56,220 bases of DNA from Ardenticatenaceae bacterium. GTDB taxonomy: Bacteria > Chloroflexota > Anaerolineae > Promineifilales > Promineifilaceae. The notes under the pieces were generated by a model. The model saw only the letters and a program-made list of their open reading frames with translations. It was not told the DNA's origin and ran no database searches. The stretch is taken from positions 1-56,220 of the forward strand of contig WYBM01000072.1 in assembly GCA_011525915.1 (NCBI GenBank). Reading direction: 5' to 3'. Both the position numbers and the translations under genes were made by a program. Positions 31,615 through 39,611 of this stretch are shown in pieces (position 1 is the stretch's first letter; each line of letters starts with the position of its first letter).

Positions 31615-33294
31615 ATGGCTGTTAATGAACTTCGCAGTGTGCGCACACTGCTTTCACCACACATCACAATTCAACAAAAGCGGCGCTACTGGCCACAATG
31701 GTCGCTATTCTACCTGTTGCTGGTGGGTGGCGCTTTATTTGTTTCTGCACTTATCTTGTTGGTGCCGGCCTATTTGCTCATTCGCTTAAACAGCGGGTGG
31801 GTAGATGCAGCAGAAACCCTGTTGCGCCCACAAACATGGCAGGTATTGGGCAATACAGTGGGGTTGGCGTTGGCGGTCACAGCGGCCACGGCCGTATTAG
31901 CCGTACCTCTGGCCTGGCTTACCACCTGCACTGACTTGCCCGGCAAGCGAGTGTGGGCTGTGCTGCTGGCCTTGCCCCTGGTGATACCCAGCTTTGTGGC
32001 CGCCTTTGTGTTTGCTTCTATGTTGACCCCCAAAGGCTTGCTCCAGCAGGCGTTGTATCCGGTATTTGGTCTGGAGAGGCTGCCTGATTTTTACGGCTTC
32101 ACAGGCGCGTTTTACGTGCTGACGGTCATCAGCTACCCTTTTACCTTCCTCACCGTACGGGCCGCGTTAAAACGTATGGACCCGGCCCTGGTGGAGGCGG
32201 CGCGCAGTTTGGGGGTGGCCCCGTGGCGGGCCTTTTTCCGGGTGACACTGCCTTATTTACGGCCGTCTGTCCTGGCGGGCAGCCTTCTGGTGGCTCTGTA
32301 TGTCTTGCGTGATTTTGGTGTGGTAGCCACTCTGCAATACAGTACCTTTACCCGCATCATTTACAATCGCTACATGGCTTATAAATTGGATGCAGCGGCG
32401 GCCCTGGCATTGGTATTGGTTGTGGTGACGGCCGTCATTCTTTACTTTGAGCAAAAAAGCCGCGGCCGGGCCCGGTACGAACGCATCTCTATTGGCGTGG
32501 CCCGGCAGCACAAACCAGTGGCGCTTGGCTGGTGGAAAGTGCCCGCCCTGGCTTTTGTGGGCAGTGTGGTGTTTGCGGCGCTTATTGGGCCGGCCAGTGG
32601 TCTAGTGTACTGGTTTTGGCGCGGCTGGCAGCAGGATTATGGCATCAAGGATTTAAGCGGCCAGAGTAATATCGGTTCGCTGGTGGGCCTGATTGAACCG
32701 GCAGGGAATTCCCTGCTGGCTTCGCTGCTGGGGGCGCTGCTGGCGATGGCCCTAGCCCTGCCCATTGCCATTCTGGTAACACGGCGGCCAGGCCGGTTGA
32801 GCCACCTTTTTGAAAAGCTGACCTATGCCAGTTATGCCCTGCCGGGCATTGTGGTGGCGCTTTCTTTTGTCTTTTTTGGCGTCAAGTATGCTCACAGCCT
32901 GTACCAGACACTGCCGATGATGTTATTGGCCTACGTCATCCTCTTTATACCGCAGGCCGTAGGTGCGCAGCGTACGTCATTATTGCAGGTGTCACGTAGT
33001 TTAGAAGAAGCCGGACGCAGTTTGGGCAAACGGCCGTCTGCTGTATTCCGCACCATCACCCTACCCCTGGTGAAACCAGGCATGTTGGCCGGTGGCGCGT
33101 TGGTGTTCCTCACCTGCATGAAAGAATTACCGGCGACCCTCATCCTCAGCCCCATTGGTTTTAGTACCTTATCGGCCCAGGTGTGGACAAACGTCAGTGA
33201 AGCGTTTTTTGCCCGGGCGGCGGCGCCGGCCTTGCTGCTGGTGCTGCTTTCTTCTGTACCACTGGCCTGGATGACCCTCAAAGAGAAAGCGTAA
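31615..33294 (+). CDS. Iron(III)-type ABC transporter permease (duplicated, two permease domains)
   Basis: 559-residue inner-membrane protein with about 12 helices, built of two consecutive permease domains, as in FbpB/SfuB. Each half carries an EAA-type loop that docks the ATPase: the first is VEAARSLGVAPWRAFFRVTLP (about residues 190-210), the second LEEAGRSLGKRPSAVFRTIT (near residue 465). ATG 31615 is preceded by AGAGGG. It ends 13 bp before the ATPase gene, so the two are one operon. The binding protein lies upstream beyond the methyltransferase gene and a repeat. Upstream, TTAAGGTAACCCTA near 31580 vaguely resembles a DtxR-type box. Confidence 0.92.
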   Translation: MAVNELRSVRTLLSPHITIQQKRRYWPQWSLFYLLLVGGALFVSALILLVPAYLLIRLNSGWVDAAETLLRPQTWQVLGNTVGLALAVTAATAVLAVPLAWLTTCTDLPGKRVWAVLLALPLVIPSFVAAFVFASMLTPKGLLQQALYPVFGLERLPDFYGFTGAFYVLTVISYPFTFLTVRAALKRMDPALVEAARSLGVAPWRAFFRVTLPYLRPSVLAGSLLVALYVLRDFGVVATLQYSTFTRIIYNRYMAYKLDAAAALALVLVVVTAVILYFEQKSRGRARYERISIGVARQHKPVALGWWKVPALAFVGSVVFAALIGPASGLVYWFWRGWQQDYGIKDLSGQSNIGSLVGLIEPAGNSLLASLLGALLAMALALPIAILVTRRPGRLSHLFEKLTYASYALPGIVVALSFVFFGVKYAHSLYQTLPMMLLAYVILFIPQAVGAQRTSLLQVSRSLEEAGRSLGKRPSAVFRTITLPLVKPGMLAGGALVFLTCMKELPATLILSPIGFSTLSAQVWTNVSEAFFARAAAPALLLVLLSSVPLAWMTLKEKA

Positions 33295-33307
33295 CCGTTA
33301 GTGATTC

Positions 33308-34342
33308 ATGCTCCTCCTCTGCCATAATCTCCACAAATCATTTGGCCACCAGCCCATCGTTCAGGGAGTGAGTTTTTCTGTGACGCCGGGGCATATTTTG
33401 GCGTTATTGGGGCCCAGCGGCTGTGGCAAGACCACGACGCTGCGCCTGATTGCCGGGTTTGAACAGTTGGACAGGGGGCTGATCGAGATTGATGGCCAGG
33501 TAGTGGCCGATGGCCACCGCCATATGCCCCCAGAAAAACGCCGCGCCGGCATTGTTTTTCAGGATTACGCCATTTTCCCACACCTGAGCGTGGCTGAGAA
33601 CGTGGGGTTTGGTCTGACACGTTCGCAACGCAAGGCACGGGTGACAGAGATGCTGGCATTGGTAGGGTTGGCCAGCCTGGAGAACCGAACACCACATGAG
33701 CTTTCTGGCGGGCAGCAGCAGCGGGTGGCACTGGCACGGGCGCTGGCGCCCAATCCGGCGGTGCTGCTGCTGGATGAGCCATTTTCTAACCTGGATGCGG
33801 CATTGCGTGAGGAGATGCGCAGTGAGGTGCGGCGGTTGTTAAAGGTAAGCGGTATCACGGCCGTGTTTGTGACCCATGACCAGGAAGAAGCCCTCTTTAT
33901 GGGCGATGAGGTGGCGGTGATGAATGCGGGACAGATCGAGCAGCTTGGCTCACCAGAAGCTATCTTTCACCGGCCACGTACCCGTTTTGTGGCTGAATTT
34001 TTAGGCAACACAGACTTTGTGCCCGGCATCGTGACGGCCGTAGGTGTGGAAACACCGCTGGGCCGTCTGCCCCAGACGCCCGGCCTGCCACCAGGTACGG
34101 CCGTACACATTGCCGCCCGCCCTGATGATGTAACGCTGACCGTAGCTGACAATGGCAATGGCCGGGTGACATCTCGCCGTTTTATTGGCATTGCCTTCAT
34201 CTATGAAGTCACCCTGCATGATGGCACCACGGTACACAGCTGGCAGTCACACCAGACCCATCTGGCGGAGGGCACGGCCGTGTGTGCCTCGTTTGGGAAT
34301 GAGCATGATCTGGTCTTGTTTCATGGGCAAACGGCCGTATGA
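33308..34342 (+). CDS. Iron(III)-type ABC transporter ATP-binding protein
   Basis: 344-residue ATPase on the cytoplasmic face, partner of the duplicated permease. Walker A is LLGPSGCGKTTTLRLIAG, the Q-loop lies in IVFQDYAIFPHLSVAENV, the signature is LSGGQQQRVALARALAPNPA, Walker B is VLLLDEPFSNLDAAL and the switch His is in VFVTHDQEEALFMGDE. The C-terminal 100 residues form a TOBE-like regulatory domain (VPGIVTAVGVE and AARPDDVTLTV). The sequence is closest in style to FbpC/PotA-type ATPases; the neighbouring genes point to ferric iron. No ribosome-binding site is evident before ATG 33308, which suggests coupling to the permease gene 13 bp upstream. Five ACGGCCGT octamers lie in the 3' half. 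Confidence 0.93.
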   Translation: MLLLCHNLHKSFGHQPIVQGVSFSVTPGHILALLGPSGCGKTTTLRLIAGFEQLDRGLIEIDGQVVADGHRHMPPEKRRAGIVFQDYAIFPHLSVAENVGFGLTRSQRKARVTEMLALVGLASLENRTPHELSGGQQQRVALARALAPNPAVLLLDEPFSNLDAALREEMRSEVRRLLKVSGITAVFVTHDQEEALFMGDEVAVMNAGQIEQLGSPEAIFHRPRTRFVAEFLGNTDFVPGIVTAVGVETPLGRLPQTPGLPPGTAVHIAARPDDVTLTVADNGNGRVTSRRFIGIAFIYEVTLHDGTTVHSWQSHQTHLAEGTAVCASFGNEHDLVLFHGQTAV

Positions 34343-34403
34343 CATCCGTCATGCCACTGGTTGATTAACCTCACTAATATAAGTCCCCCTAAAAGGATAA
34401 GAT

Positions 34404-34447
34404 AAGGCTGACCTTAAAATGATTTTTAAGGTCAGCCTTTTTCTTTT
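34404..34447 (+). terminator. Long perfect hairpin: terminator of the iron ABC operon and possible DtxR box
   Basis: Arms AAGGCTGACCTTAAAA (34404-34419) and TTTTAAGGTCAGCCTT (34424-34439) are perfectly complementary around a TGAT loop, followed by TTTCTTTT. Each arm contains AGGTCAGCCT or its complement, differing by one base from the AGGTTAGCCT core of the known DtxR/IdeR consensus. It sits 43 bp before the DtxR-family gene. Confidence 0.75.
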
Positions 34448-34481
34448 GGAAACAGTGTCAGGTCTGGATGCAAAGGATGGC

Positions 34482-35153
34482 ATGAAACACGAATCCTTCA
34501 ACGAAAGTACCGAAATGTACCTGAAAACAGTTAGTGAACTGGGCGACGGTGAGGTGCCAGTGTCTATTGCTGCCCTGGCTGAAAGATTGGGTGTTTCTGC
34601 CGTCTCGGCCACAGAGATGGTGCACCGCTTGCAGGACCGCGGCTATCTGGAACATACGCCGTACAAGGGAGTAAACCTCACCAAACAGGGAGCGCGCACC
34701 GCCAACTTGCTTATTCGCGCCCACCATTTATGGGAGTGCCTGCTGGTAGACAAATTACACATGCCCTGGGAACAGGCTCACGACTATGCCTGCCGCCTGG
34801 AACATGCCACAGACACGGCCGTGACTGAGAGCCTGGCCGCCTTTCTTAACCATCCACCCACCTGCCCGCACGGGAACCCCATCCCCACTGCCGATGGCCA
34901 CATCGCCCCTACCCATGATGTGCCGTTGGCTGAACTGGCCGTGGGCCAGAGCGGCATCATCATGCGCATTACGCCGGAGAGCGCCCTGTTGTTTGAATAT
35001 CTGGCAGCGCGGCAGCTGCGGCCAGGTACGGCCGTGACCATGCAGGAGATTGCCCCATTTAATGGCCCCTTTATCGTCGTTAGTGGACAGACCACGCACC
35101 CCTTGGGGGCGGAAGTGGCTGCCCATATTTTTGTAAAGATAACATCAACATAA
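34482..35153 (+). CDS. DtxR/MntR-family metal-dependent transcriptional regulator
   Basis: 223-residue repressor. The winged HTH (about 1-70) includes STEMYLKTVSEL and VSAVSATEMVHRLQDRGYL. The metal-binding and dimerisation domain (about 75-140) has AHHLWECLLVD, EHATDTAVTESLAAFL and the typical CPHGNPIPT. A C-terminal FeoA/SH3-like domain (about 150-222) has PLAELAVGQSGIIMRI. With Fe(II) bound such proteins repress iron import. The upstream in-frame ATG 34419 lies within the terminator hairpin, so ATG 34482 (MKHESFNES), preceded by AAAGGAT, is chosen. feoB follows after 20 bp. The location between the ferric ABC genes and the Feo genes points to local regulation of both. Confidence 0.93.
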   Translation: MKHESFNESTEMYLKTVSELGDGEVPVSIAALAERLGVSAVSATEMVHRLQDRGYLEHTPYKGVNLTKQGARTANLLIRAHHLWECLLVDKLHMPWEQAHDYACRLEHATDTAVTESLAAFLNHPPTCPHGNPIPTADGHIAPTHDVPLAELAVGQSGIIMRITPESALLFEYLAARQLRPGTAVTMQEIAPFNGPFIVVSGQTTHPLGAEVAAHIFVKITST

Positions 35154-35173
35154 CCTTGAGTCAGGAGGACACA

Positions 35174-37138
35174 ATGCATTGTCACCAGGCAGTAATGGAT
35201 AGGGTAGACGAGGAGCGCCCTGTCATATTAATGGGCAACCCCAACGTGGGGAAGTCAGCCCTCTTTGCCGCCTTTACAGGGCGTCATGTCGATATTTCCA
35301 ATTATCCGGGCACTACGGTAGAGTTGGCCCACGGCCGTTTAGGGGTAAACGGGCACACGTTGACGCTGGTTGATACACCAGGTGTACAAAGTTTGCTGCC
35401 ACGTTCCGATGACGAGCGGGTGGCTCGTGACGTGCTGCTGGGGCAAACACCGTGGGCGGTGATTCAAGTAGCTGACGCCAAGAACCTGCGGCGTGCCCTG
35501 CTGTTGACGTTTCAATTGGCAGAGCATGATGTGCCCTTTGTGCTGGCACTGAATATGAGTGATGAGGCTCAAGCGTTAGGCATTTGTGTTGATGTGCAGC
35601 GGTTGAGGCAAATCTTGGACGCAGATGTGGTAGAGACGGTGGCTACCCAGGGCAAAGGGCTGGACGACTTGCAGGCCAGGCTGGTTGCCCCGCGGCCGGT
35701 CCGTTACCGCATCCGATATGATGGTATCATAGAAACGGCCGTGGCCCGTATTATCGATCTGCTGCCCACGGCGTGGGATGGCAAACGTGCGTTGGCTCTG
35801 GCCCTACTTTCTGGCGACGAAACGGCATTTGGGCAGCGCCCTGTTGACGCTATTACCAAAGCCCAGATTGAGGACATTGTGGCTGAAACAGCCAGGCGCT
35901 ACGAAGAACCCTTGGGGTATGTTATTACGCGCCAACGGCTGCGCTGTGCTGACTGTCTGCTGACTGAGGTGTGGCACCCCCCTGTTGAACGCCACGTCAG
36001 CGCCGCCGAAAGATTGGGGCGGCTTATGGTTCACCCATTGTGGGGTTGGCCTTTTTTAGTGCTGGTACTGTTGGGTTTGTATTACTTTGTGGGCTACCTG
36101 GGCGCCGGCATCATGGTAGATTGGCTGGAAAGCGTCGTTTTTGGCGCCTGGATCAACCCTCTGGCGACGCGGATGGTGGACGTCATTCCTATCCCGTTGG
36201 TGCAGGACTTTCTGGTAGGCGACTATGGCTTGGTAACCATGGGGCTGTCTTACGCCCTGGCCATTGTCTTGCCCATCGTCTTTACCTTCTTCCTGGCCTT
36301 TAGCCTGTTGGAAGATTCTGGTTACTTGCCGCGCCTGGCCGTTATGGCCAACCGCCCCTTTAAAGCTATGGGGTTAAATGGCAAAGCGGTGCTGCCTATG
36401 GTGTTGGGGTTGGGTTGTGATACGATGGCCACCCTGACCACCCGCATTCTGGAAACGCGCAAGGAACGGGTGCAGGTGACGCTGCTGCTGGCGTTGGGCG
36501 TCCCTTGTTCGGCGCAACTGGGCGTATTGATGGGCATGGCTGCTATCCTGACCGGACAGGCGATGTTAGCCTGGTTGGCGGTGGTACTGCTGACGCTCTT
36601 TGGTGTTGGCTGGCTGGCAGCGCGGCTGCTGCCGGGTAAAGCTTCTGATTTTATTCTGGAACTGCCACCAGTGCGTCAGCCACAATTGAGCGGCATTTTG
36701 GCCAAAACGCTGGCCCGTGTGGAATGGTATCTAAAAGAAGTGCTGCCTCTGTTTATTTTAGGGACGATCATTCTTTTTGTGCTAGATGCTGTCGGCCTGT
36801 TAGCTTTACTGGAGCGATGGATGGCCCCGCTGGTGCAAGGGGTTTTGGGACTGCCCACGGAAACGGCAGGCGTATTCCTGATCGGCTTCCTGCGGCGGGA
36901 TTTTGGGGCCGCCGGCCTTTTTATGTTGGCGCGTGAGGGGGCGTTAACCCCCAACCAGCTTGTGGTTAGCCTGGTGGTCATTACCCTGTTTATCCCCTGT
37001 ATTGCTAACTTGTTAATGATTGTACGCGAACATGGCCGGGCCACGGCCGTGAAAGTGGCCCTGTTTGTTTTTCCCTTTGCCTTTGCGGTAGGGGGCTTGC
37101 TGAATTTAATTTTGCAACTATTAGGCATTAACTTCTAG
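35174..37138 (+). CDS. feoB: Ferrous iron transport protein B
   Basis: 654-residue Fe(II) transporter with an N-terminal G-protein domain. G1 is MGNPNVGKSALFAAFTG, G2 lies in DISNYPGTTVE, G3 is VDTPGVQSL and G4 is ALNMSDEA. Membrane helices start near residue 280 and contain two Gate regions: LPMVLGLGCDTMATLTTR and LGVPCSAQLGVLM, each with a conserved Cys. The C-terminal helices end near residue 650 (FAVGGLLNLILQLLGI). The protein is somewhat shorter than E. coli FeoB, as in many non-proteobacterial versions. ATG 35174 is preceded by CAGGAGG; a TTG at 35156 is in frame and rejected. It is followed by a Cys-rich gene and feoA in one operon. Confidence 0.95.
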   Translation: MHCHQAVMDRVDEERPVILMGNPNVGKSALFAAFTGRHVDISNYPGTTVELAHGRLGVNGHTLTLVDTPGVQSLLPRSDDERVARDVLLGQTPWAVIQVADAKNLRRALLLTFQLAEHDVPFVLALNMSDEAQALGICVDVQRLRQILDADVVETVATQGKGLDDLQARLVAPRPVRYRIRYDGIIETAVARIIDLLPTAWDGKRALALALLSGDETAFGQRPVDAITKAQIEDIVAETARRYEEPLGYVITRQRLRCADCLLTEVWHPPVERHVSAAERLGRLMVHPLWGWPFLVLVLLGLYYFVGYLGAGIMVDWLESVVFGAWINPLATRMVDVIPIPLVQDFLVGDYGLVTMGLSYALAIVLPIVFTFFLAFSLLEDSGYLPRLAVMANRPFKAMGLNGKAVLPMVLGLGCDTMATLTTRILETRKERVQVTLLLALGVPCSAQLGVLMGMAAILTGQAMLAWLAVVLLTLFGVGWLAARLLPGKASDFILELPPVRQPQLSGILAKTLARVEWYLKEVLPLFILGTIILFVLDAVGLLALLERWMAPLVQGVLGLPTETAGVFLIGFLRRDFGAAGLFMLAREGALTPNQLVVSLVVITLFIPCIANLLMIVREHGRATAVKVALFVFPFAFAVGGLLNLILQLLGINF

Positions 37139-37150
37139 GAATGACAACTG

Positions 37151-37360
37151 ATGATGACATGTGCGTTATGCGGTTATGAATTTAAAAAGAGCGGTCTGGT
37201 TTGTCATAGCAGCTGCCCTTTAGCCACACACTGTGCCGTGATTTGCTGCCCTAACTGTGGTTACCAGGTGGTTGATGAGAGCCGGGCAAAGTCGGTGTAC
37301 CTGCTGCGCCAGGCGCAGGCACTTTGGAAACAATGGCGCGTGGAGGAAACAACGACATGA
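37151..37360 (+). CDS. Small Cys-rich protein between feoB and feoA
   Basis: 69-residue soluble protein with nine cysteines in the first 36 positions: CALCGY, CHSSCPLATHC, then ICCPNCGY. Spacing of this kind suits a zinc ribbon or an iron or iron-sulphur site. A similar Cys-rich small gene occurs beside feoA/feoB in some anaerobes as far as I recall, but its role is not established to my knowledge. It starts 12 bp after the feoB stop (ATG 37151 or the next codon, 37154) and its TGA overlaps the feoA ATG (ATGA at 37357), so it is translated as part of the Feo operon. A FeoC-like accessory or a metal-handing protein is possible. Confidence 0.75.
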   Translation: MMTCALCGYEFKKSGLVCHSSCPLATHCAVICCPNCGYQVVDESRAKSVYLLRQAQALWKQWRVEETTT

Positions 37361-37596
37361 TCAAAAACAGTGATGTTATGGCTTTGCCGGCTTTGTGTGT
37401 GGGAGATGTGGCCCGGGTGGTAAAAATCAGGAGTGGGGACAACGGCCGTTTACTCAAGCTCTCCTCGCTAGGGCTGGTGCCGGGCAGCCTCATCCGCCTG
37501 CAACAGCGCTGGCCGGCTTACGTGATTTGGGTGGGGGAAACCCAGCTATCGTTGGAAGAGGCAGTAGCACAGGACATCCTGTTGCAGAAGATGTAG
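37357..37596 (+). CDS. feoA: Ferrous iron transport protein A
   Basis: 79-residue SH3-like cytosolic protein that works with FeoB. The core GDVARVVKI, GRLLKLSSLGLVPGSLIRL and a final VWVGETQLSLEE-like segment match FeoA. ATG 37357 overlaps the preceding stop codon, and GGAGG lies 10 bases upstream. The in-frame ATG at 37324 lies inside the Cys-rich gene and is not used. Order feoB, Cys-rich gene, feoA is the reverse of the E. coli order. Confidence 0.9.
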   Translation: MIKNSDVMALPALCVGDVARVVKIRSGDNGRLLKLSSLGLVPGSLIRLQQRWPAYVIWVGETQLSLEEAVAQDILLQKM

Positions 37597-37765
37597 ACCA
37601 TAGAAGGGCCCTTACCTGCGCTTTGCATGATACCTACCCCAAAAGAGACGGCCGTTGGTATAATCAGCCACGTGATTGACCACGGCCGTGGTTTTACTGC
37701 ATTTAGCCTGAATCTCAGATATGTTGGGTTAATTATGTTAACTTGATACTGATTAGGAGAAAGTG

Positions 37766-38284
37766 ATGATAGTCAAACAACAAGTTGTTGAGGCGATGAA
37801 CGCCCAGATTCAAAGCGAATTTTCAGCATCCCAGCAGTATATTGCGATTGCTGTCTATTTTGATCATAAAAGCTTGCCAGACCTGGCAACCTTCTTTTAC
37901 CGCCAGGCAGAAGAAGAGCGAATGCACGCTATGAAGTTTGTCCGTTTTTTACTGGAAACCGGCGCCAAACCCATTATTCCCAGCACGCCAACGTTAAAAA
38001 ACGAGTTTGACAGCGCCGCCGAAGCCGTGGAATTTGCGCTCAATCAGGAGTTGAAGGTCACAGACCAGATCAACCATCTGGTGACAGTATCGGAAGAAGC
38101 AAAGGATTATGCCAGCCATCAATTTTTGCAATGGTTTGTCACCGAACAGGTAGAAGAGGTAGATACCATGTCTACCTTATTGGACACGATCAACCATTCC
38201 GGCGGTATGCTGTTGTTAGTAGAGGATTATGTGCGGCGCAACCTGGCAAACCCACATGGCAGCGGGGAAGGTGAGGCACCCTAA
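37766..38284 (+). CDS. Ferritin (bacterial non-haem)
   Basis: 172-residue four-helix iron-storage protein. Helix A has EFSASQQYIAIAVYFD with the ferroxidase Glu. Helix B has AEEERMHAMKFVRFLLE with the ExxH pair. Helix C carries NQELKVTDQINHLV, and helix D has HQFLQWFVTEQVEEV with QxxEE-type ligands. This is the FtnA pattern, not bacterioferritin, which would show a haem Met in a different context, and not Dps. ATG 37766 has TAGGAG before it; the overlapping GTG 37763 is rejected. It forms the end of the iron island, so import and storage genes are adjacent. The leader contains GTTAA-TTATG-TTAAC, a possible operator. Confidence 0.92.
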   Translation: MIVKQQVVEAMNAQIQSEFSASQQYIAIAVYFDHKSLPDLATFFYRQAEEERMHAMKFVRFLLETGAKPIIPSTPTLKNEFDSAAEAVEFALNQELKVTDQINHLVTVSEEAKDYASHQFLQWFVTEQVEEVDTMSTLLDTINHSGGMLLLVEDYVRRNLANPHGSGEGEAP

Positions 38285-38289
38285 ACGGT

Positions 38290-38323
38290 AAAAGGTGATG
38301 GGTTAGTTTACCGATCACCTTTT
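38290..38323 (+). terminator. Terminator after the ferritin gene
   Basis: Arms AAAAGGTGAT (38290-38299) and ATCACCTTTT (38314-38323), then ATATC. Because the hairpin is symmetric with A- and T-rich ends it can serve both converging genes. Confidence 0.75.
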
Positions 38324-38336
38324 ATATCACAATAGT

Positions 38337-39497
38337 TTACTGATCAATGCCCTCTTTTGTCTCCGCTACTAATTGATCTACAACTGCTTTTAAGGCAGCC
38401 TCATTGTTCTCATCACCACCATGTTTCAGATAACAGGCGATCTGCCGATCAGCACTGGAACCCTCTTTGAGGATGGTACGAATATATTCCACTTCCTTGC
38501 GGCTCCCCAGGTCATCTACTACATCATCTAACAGCTCCAGCAGCTCTTCCATCAGGAAGTGAAACGGCACTGACTCTTGCTTGCCAAAGTCAATGAGATC
38601 GCCGTGAATGCCATAACGCACGGCCCGCCATTTATTTTCCGTAATGTGCATATGGCGGTACTGTCGCCAGGACATATTTTGCTGGCGCAGCTTCAGTAAT
38701 TTGGCACAAATTGCCTGGAATAAGGCGGCAATACAGACGGCTTCCTCAATTTTAGTGCAGATGTCGGTGATGCGGAACTCGAGGGTGTCAAAAATAGGGT
38801 GAGGGCGGATATCCCACCAGATTTTGGCGCGTTTGTCTTGCTTGCCGAAGGCGCCCACCATTTCTAAGGTACGTTCATAGCTTTTAAATTCGCTCCAGGA
38901 ATTAAAGCTGTGAGGAATGCCTGTGCGGGGCAGGGCTTCAAAGATGACACTGCGGTAAGATTTCAGGCCAGTATTACGGCCGTGCCAGAACGGTGAGCTG
39001 GTGGAAATTGCCAACAAATGGGGGATGAAGTAGCGGGCCTGGTTCATGATCTCAATCATCAGGTTTTTGGCTTCCAGGTCGCTGCCAAAGCCCACGTGAA
39101 CGTGCATCCCAAAGATGAGCAGTTGGCGCGCCACCCCCTGCATATCATCCATCAATTCCCGGTAGCGGACTCCTTCGGTGATCGACTGCTCCTCCCATTT
39201 GGCAAAAGGATGGGTAGAAGCGGCTGCAATGGCCAGGCCGTTTTCGTCGGCCATATGGCAGACAGCCCGACGCAGGCGTACCAATTCCTGCCGTACTTCT
39301 TTGACATTACGACACACGTGGCTGCCCACCTCTACTTGAGATTGCATCAATTCCGGCTTCAGGTCCAGTTTGTACGGCCGTTCCTGATCCTGAGACAACA
39401 ATTCGGAAATGTATGAATGTAAATTGCGCGTTTGGGGATCAATTATCTGGTATTCTTCCTCAACACCAAGGGTTAAAGAGGGCGTAGGCACAGCCAT
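38337..39497 (-). CDS. GCS2-family carboxylate-amine ligase (YbdK-like)
   Basis: 386-residue ATP-dependent ligase related to glutamate-cysteine ligase type 2. The N-terminus TLGVEEEYQIIDPQTRNL is the family hallmark. Later segments HVHVGF, HGRNTGLKSYRSVIFE and WDIRPHPIFDTLEFRITD carry the His, Arg and Glu residues of the active site. YbdK shows weak glutamate-cysteine ligase activity; the natural role of most members is not settled. ATG 39495-39497 has AAGGAG 7 bases upstream; the frame runs upstream to 39575 but that start lacks a signal. It lies 114 bp downstream of pepA on the same strand. Confidence 0.88.
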   Translation of the reverse strand: MAVPTPSLTLGVEEEYQIIDPQTRNLHSYISELLSQDQERPYKLDLKPELMQSQVEVGSHVCRNVKEVRQELVRLRRAVCHMADENGLAIAAASTHPFAKWEEQSITEGVRYRELMDDMQGVARQLLIFGMHVHVGFGSDLEAKNLMIEIMNQARYFIPHLLAISTSSPFWHGRNTGLKSYRSVIFEALPRTGIPHSFNSWSEFKSYERTLEMVGAFGKQDKRAKIWWDIRPHPIFDTLEFRITDICTKIEEAVCIAALFQAICAKLLKLRQQNMSWRQYRHMHITENKWRAVRYGIHGDLIDFGKQESVPFHFLMEELLELLDDVVDDLGSRKEVEYIRTILKEGSSADRQIACYLKHGGDENNEAALKAVVDQLVAETKEGIDQ

Positions 39498-39611
39498 GTT
39501 ATTCTCCTTATAGAACCATTTAACAGGATGACGATTGTTGAGGGGATTATAGAGGGGCAGGTTGCCAGTGGGCAAGTGGAAAGTAGCTGGCCATAAATGA
39601 ATGCCAGCTAC

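Noticed and set aside
37656..37700. TATAAT-like hexamer and CCACGGCCGTGG dyad before the ferritin gene as a promoter/operator
   Set aside because: No -35 at correct spacing, and the dyad is just another copy of the genome-wide octamer.
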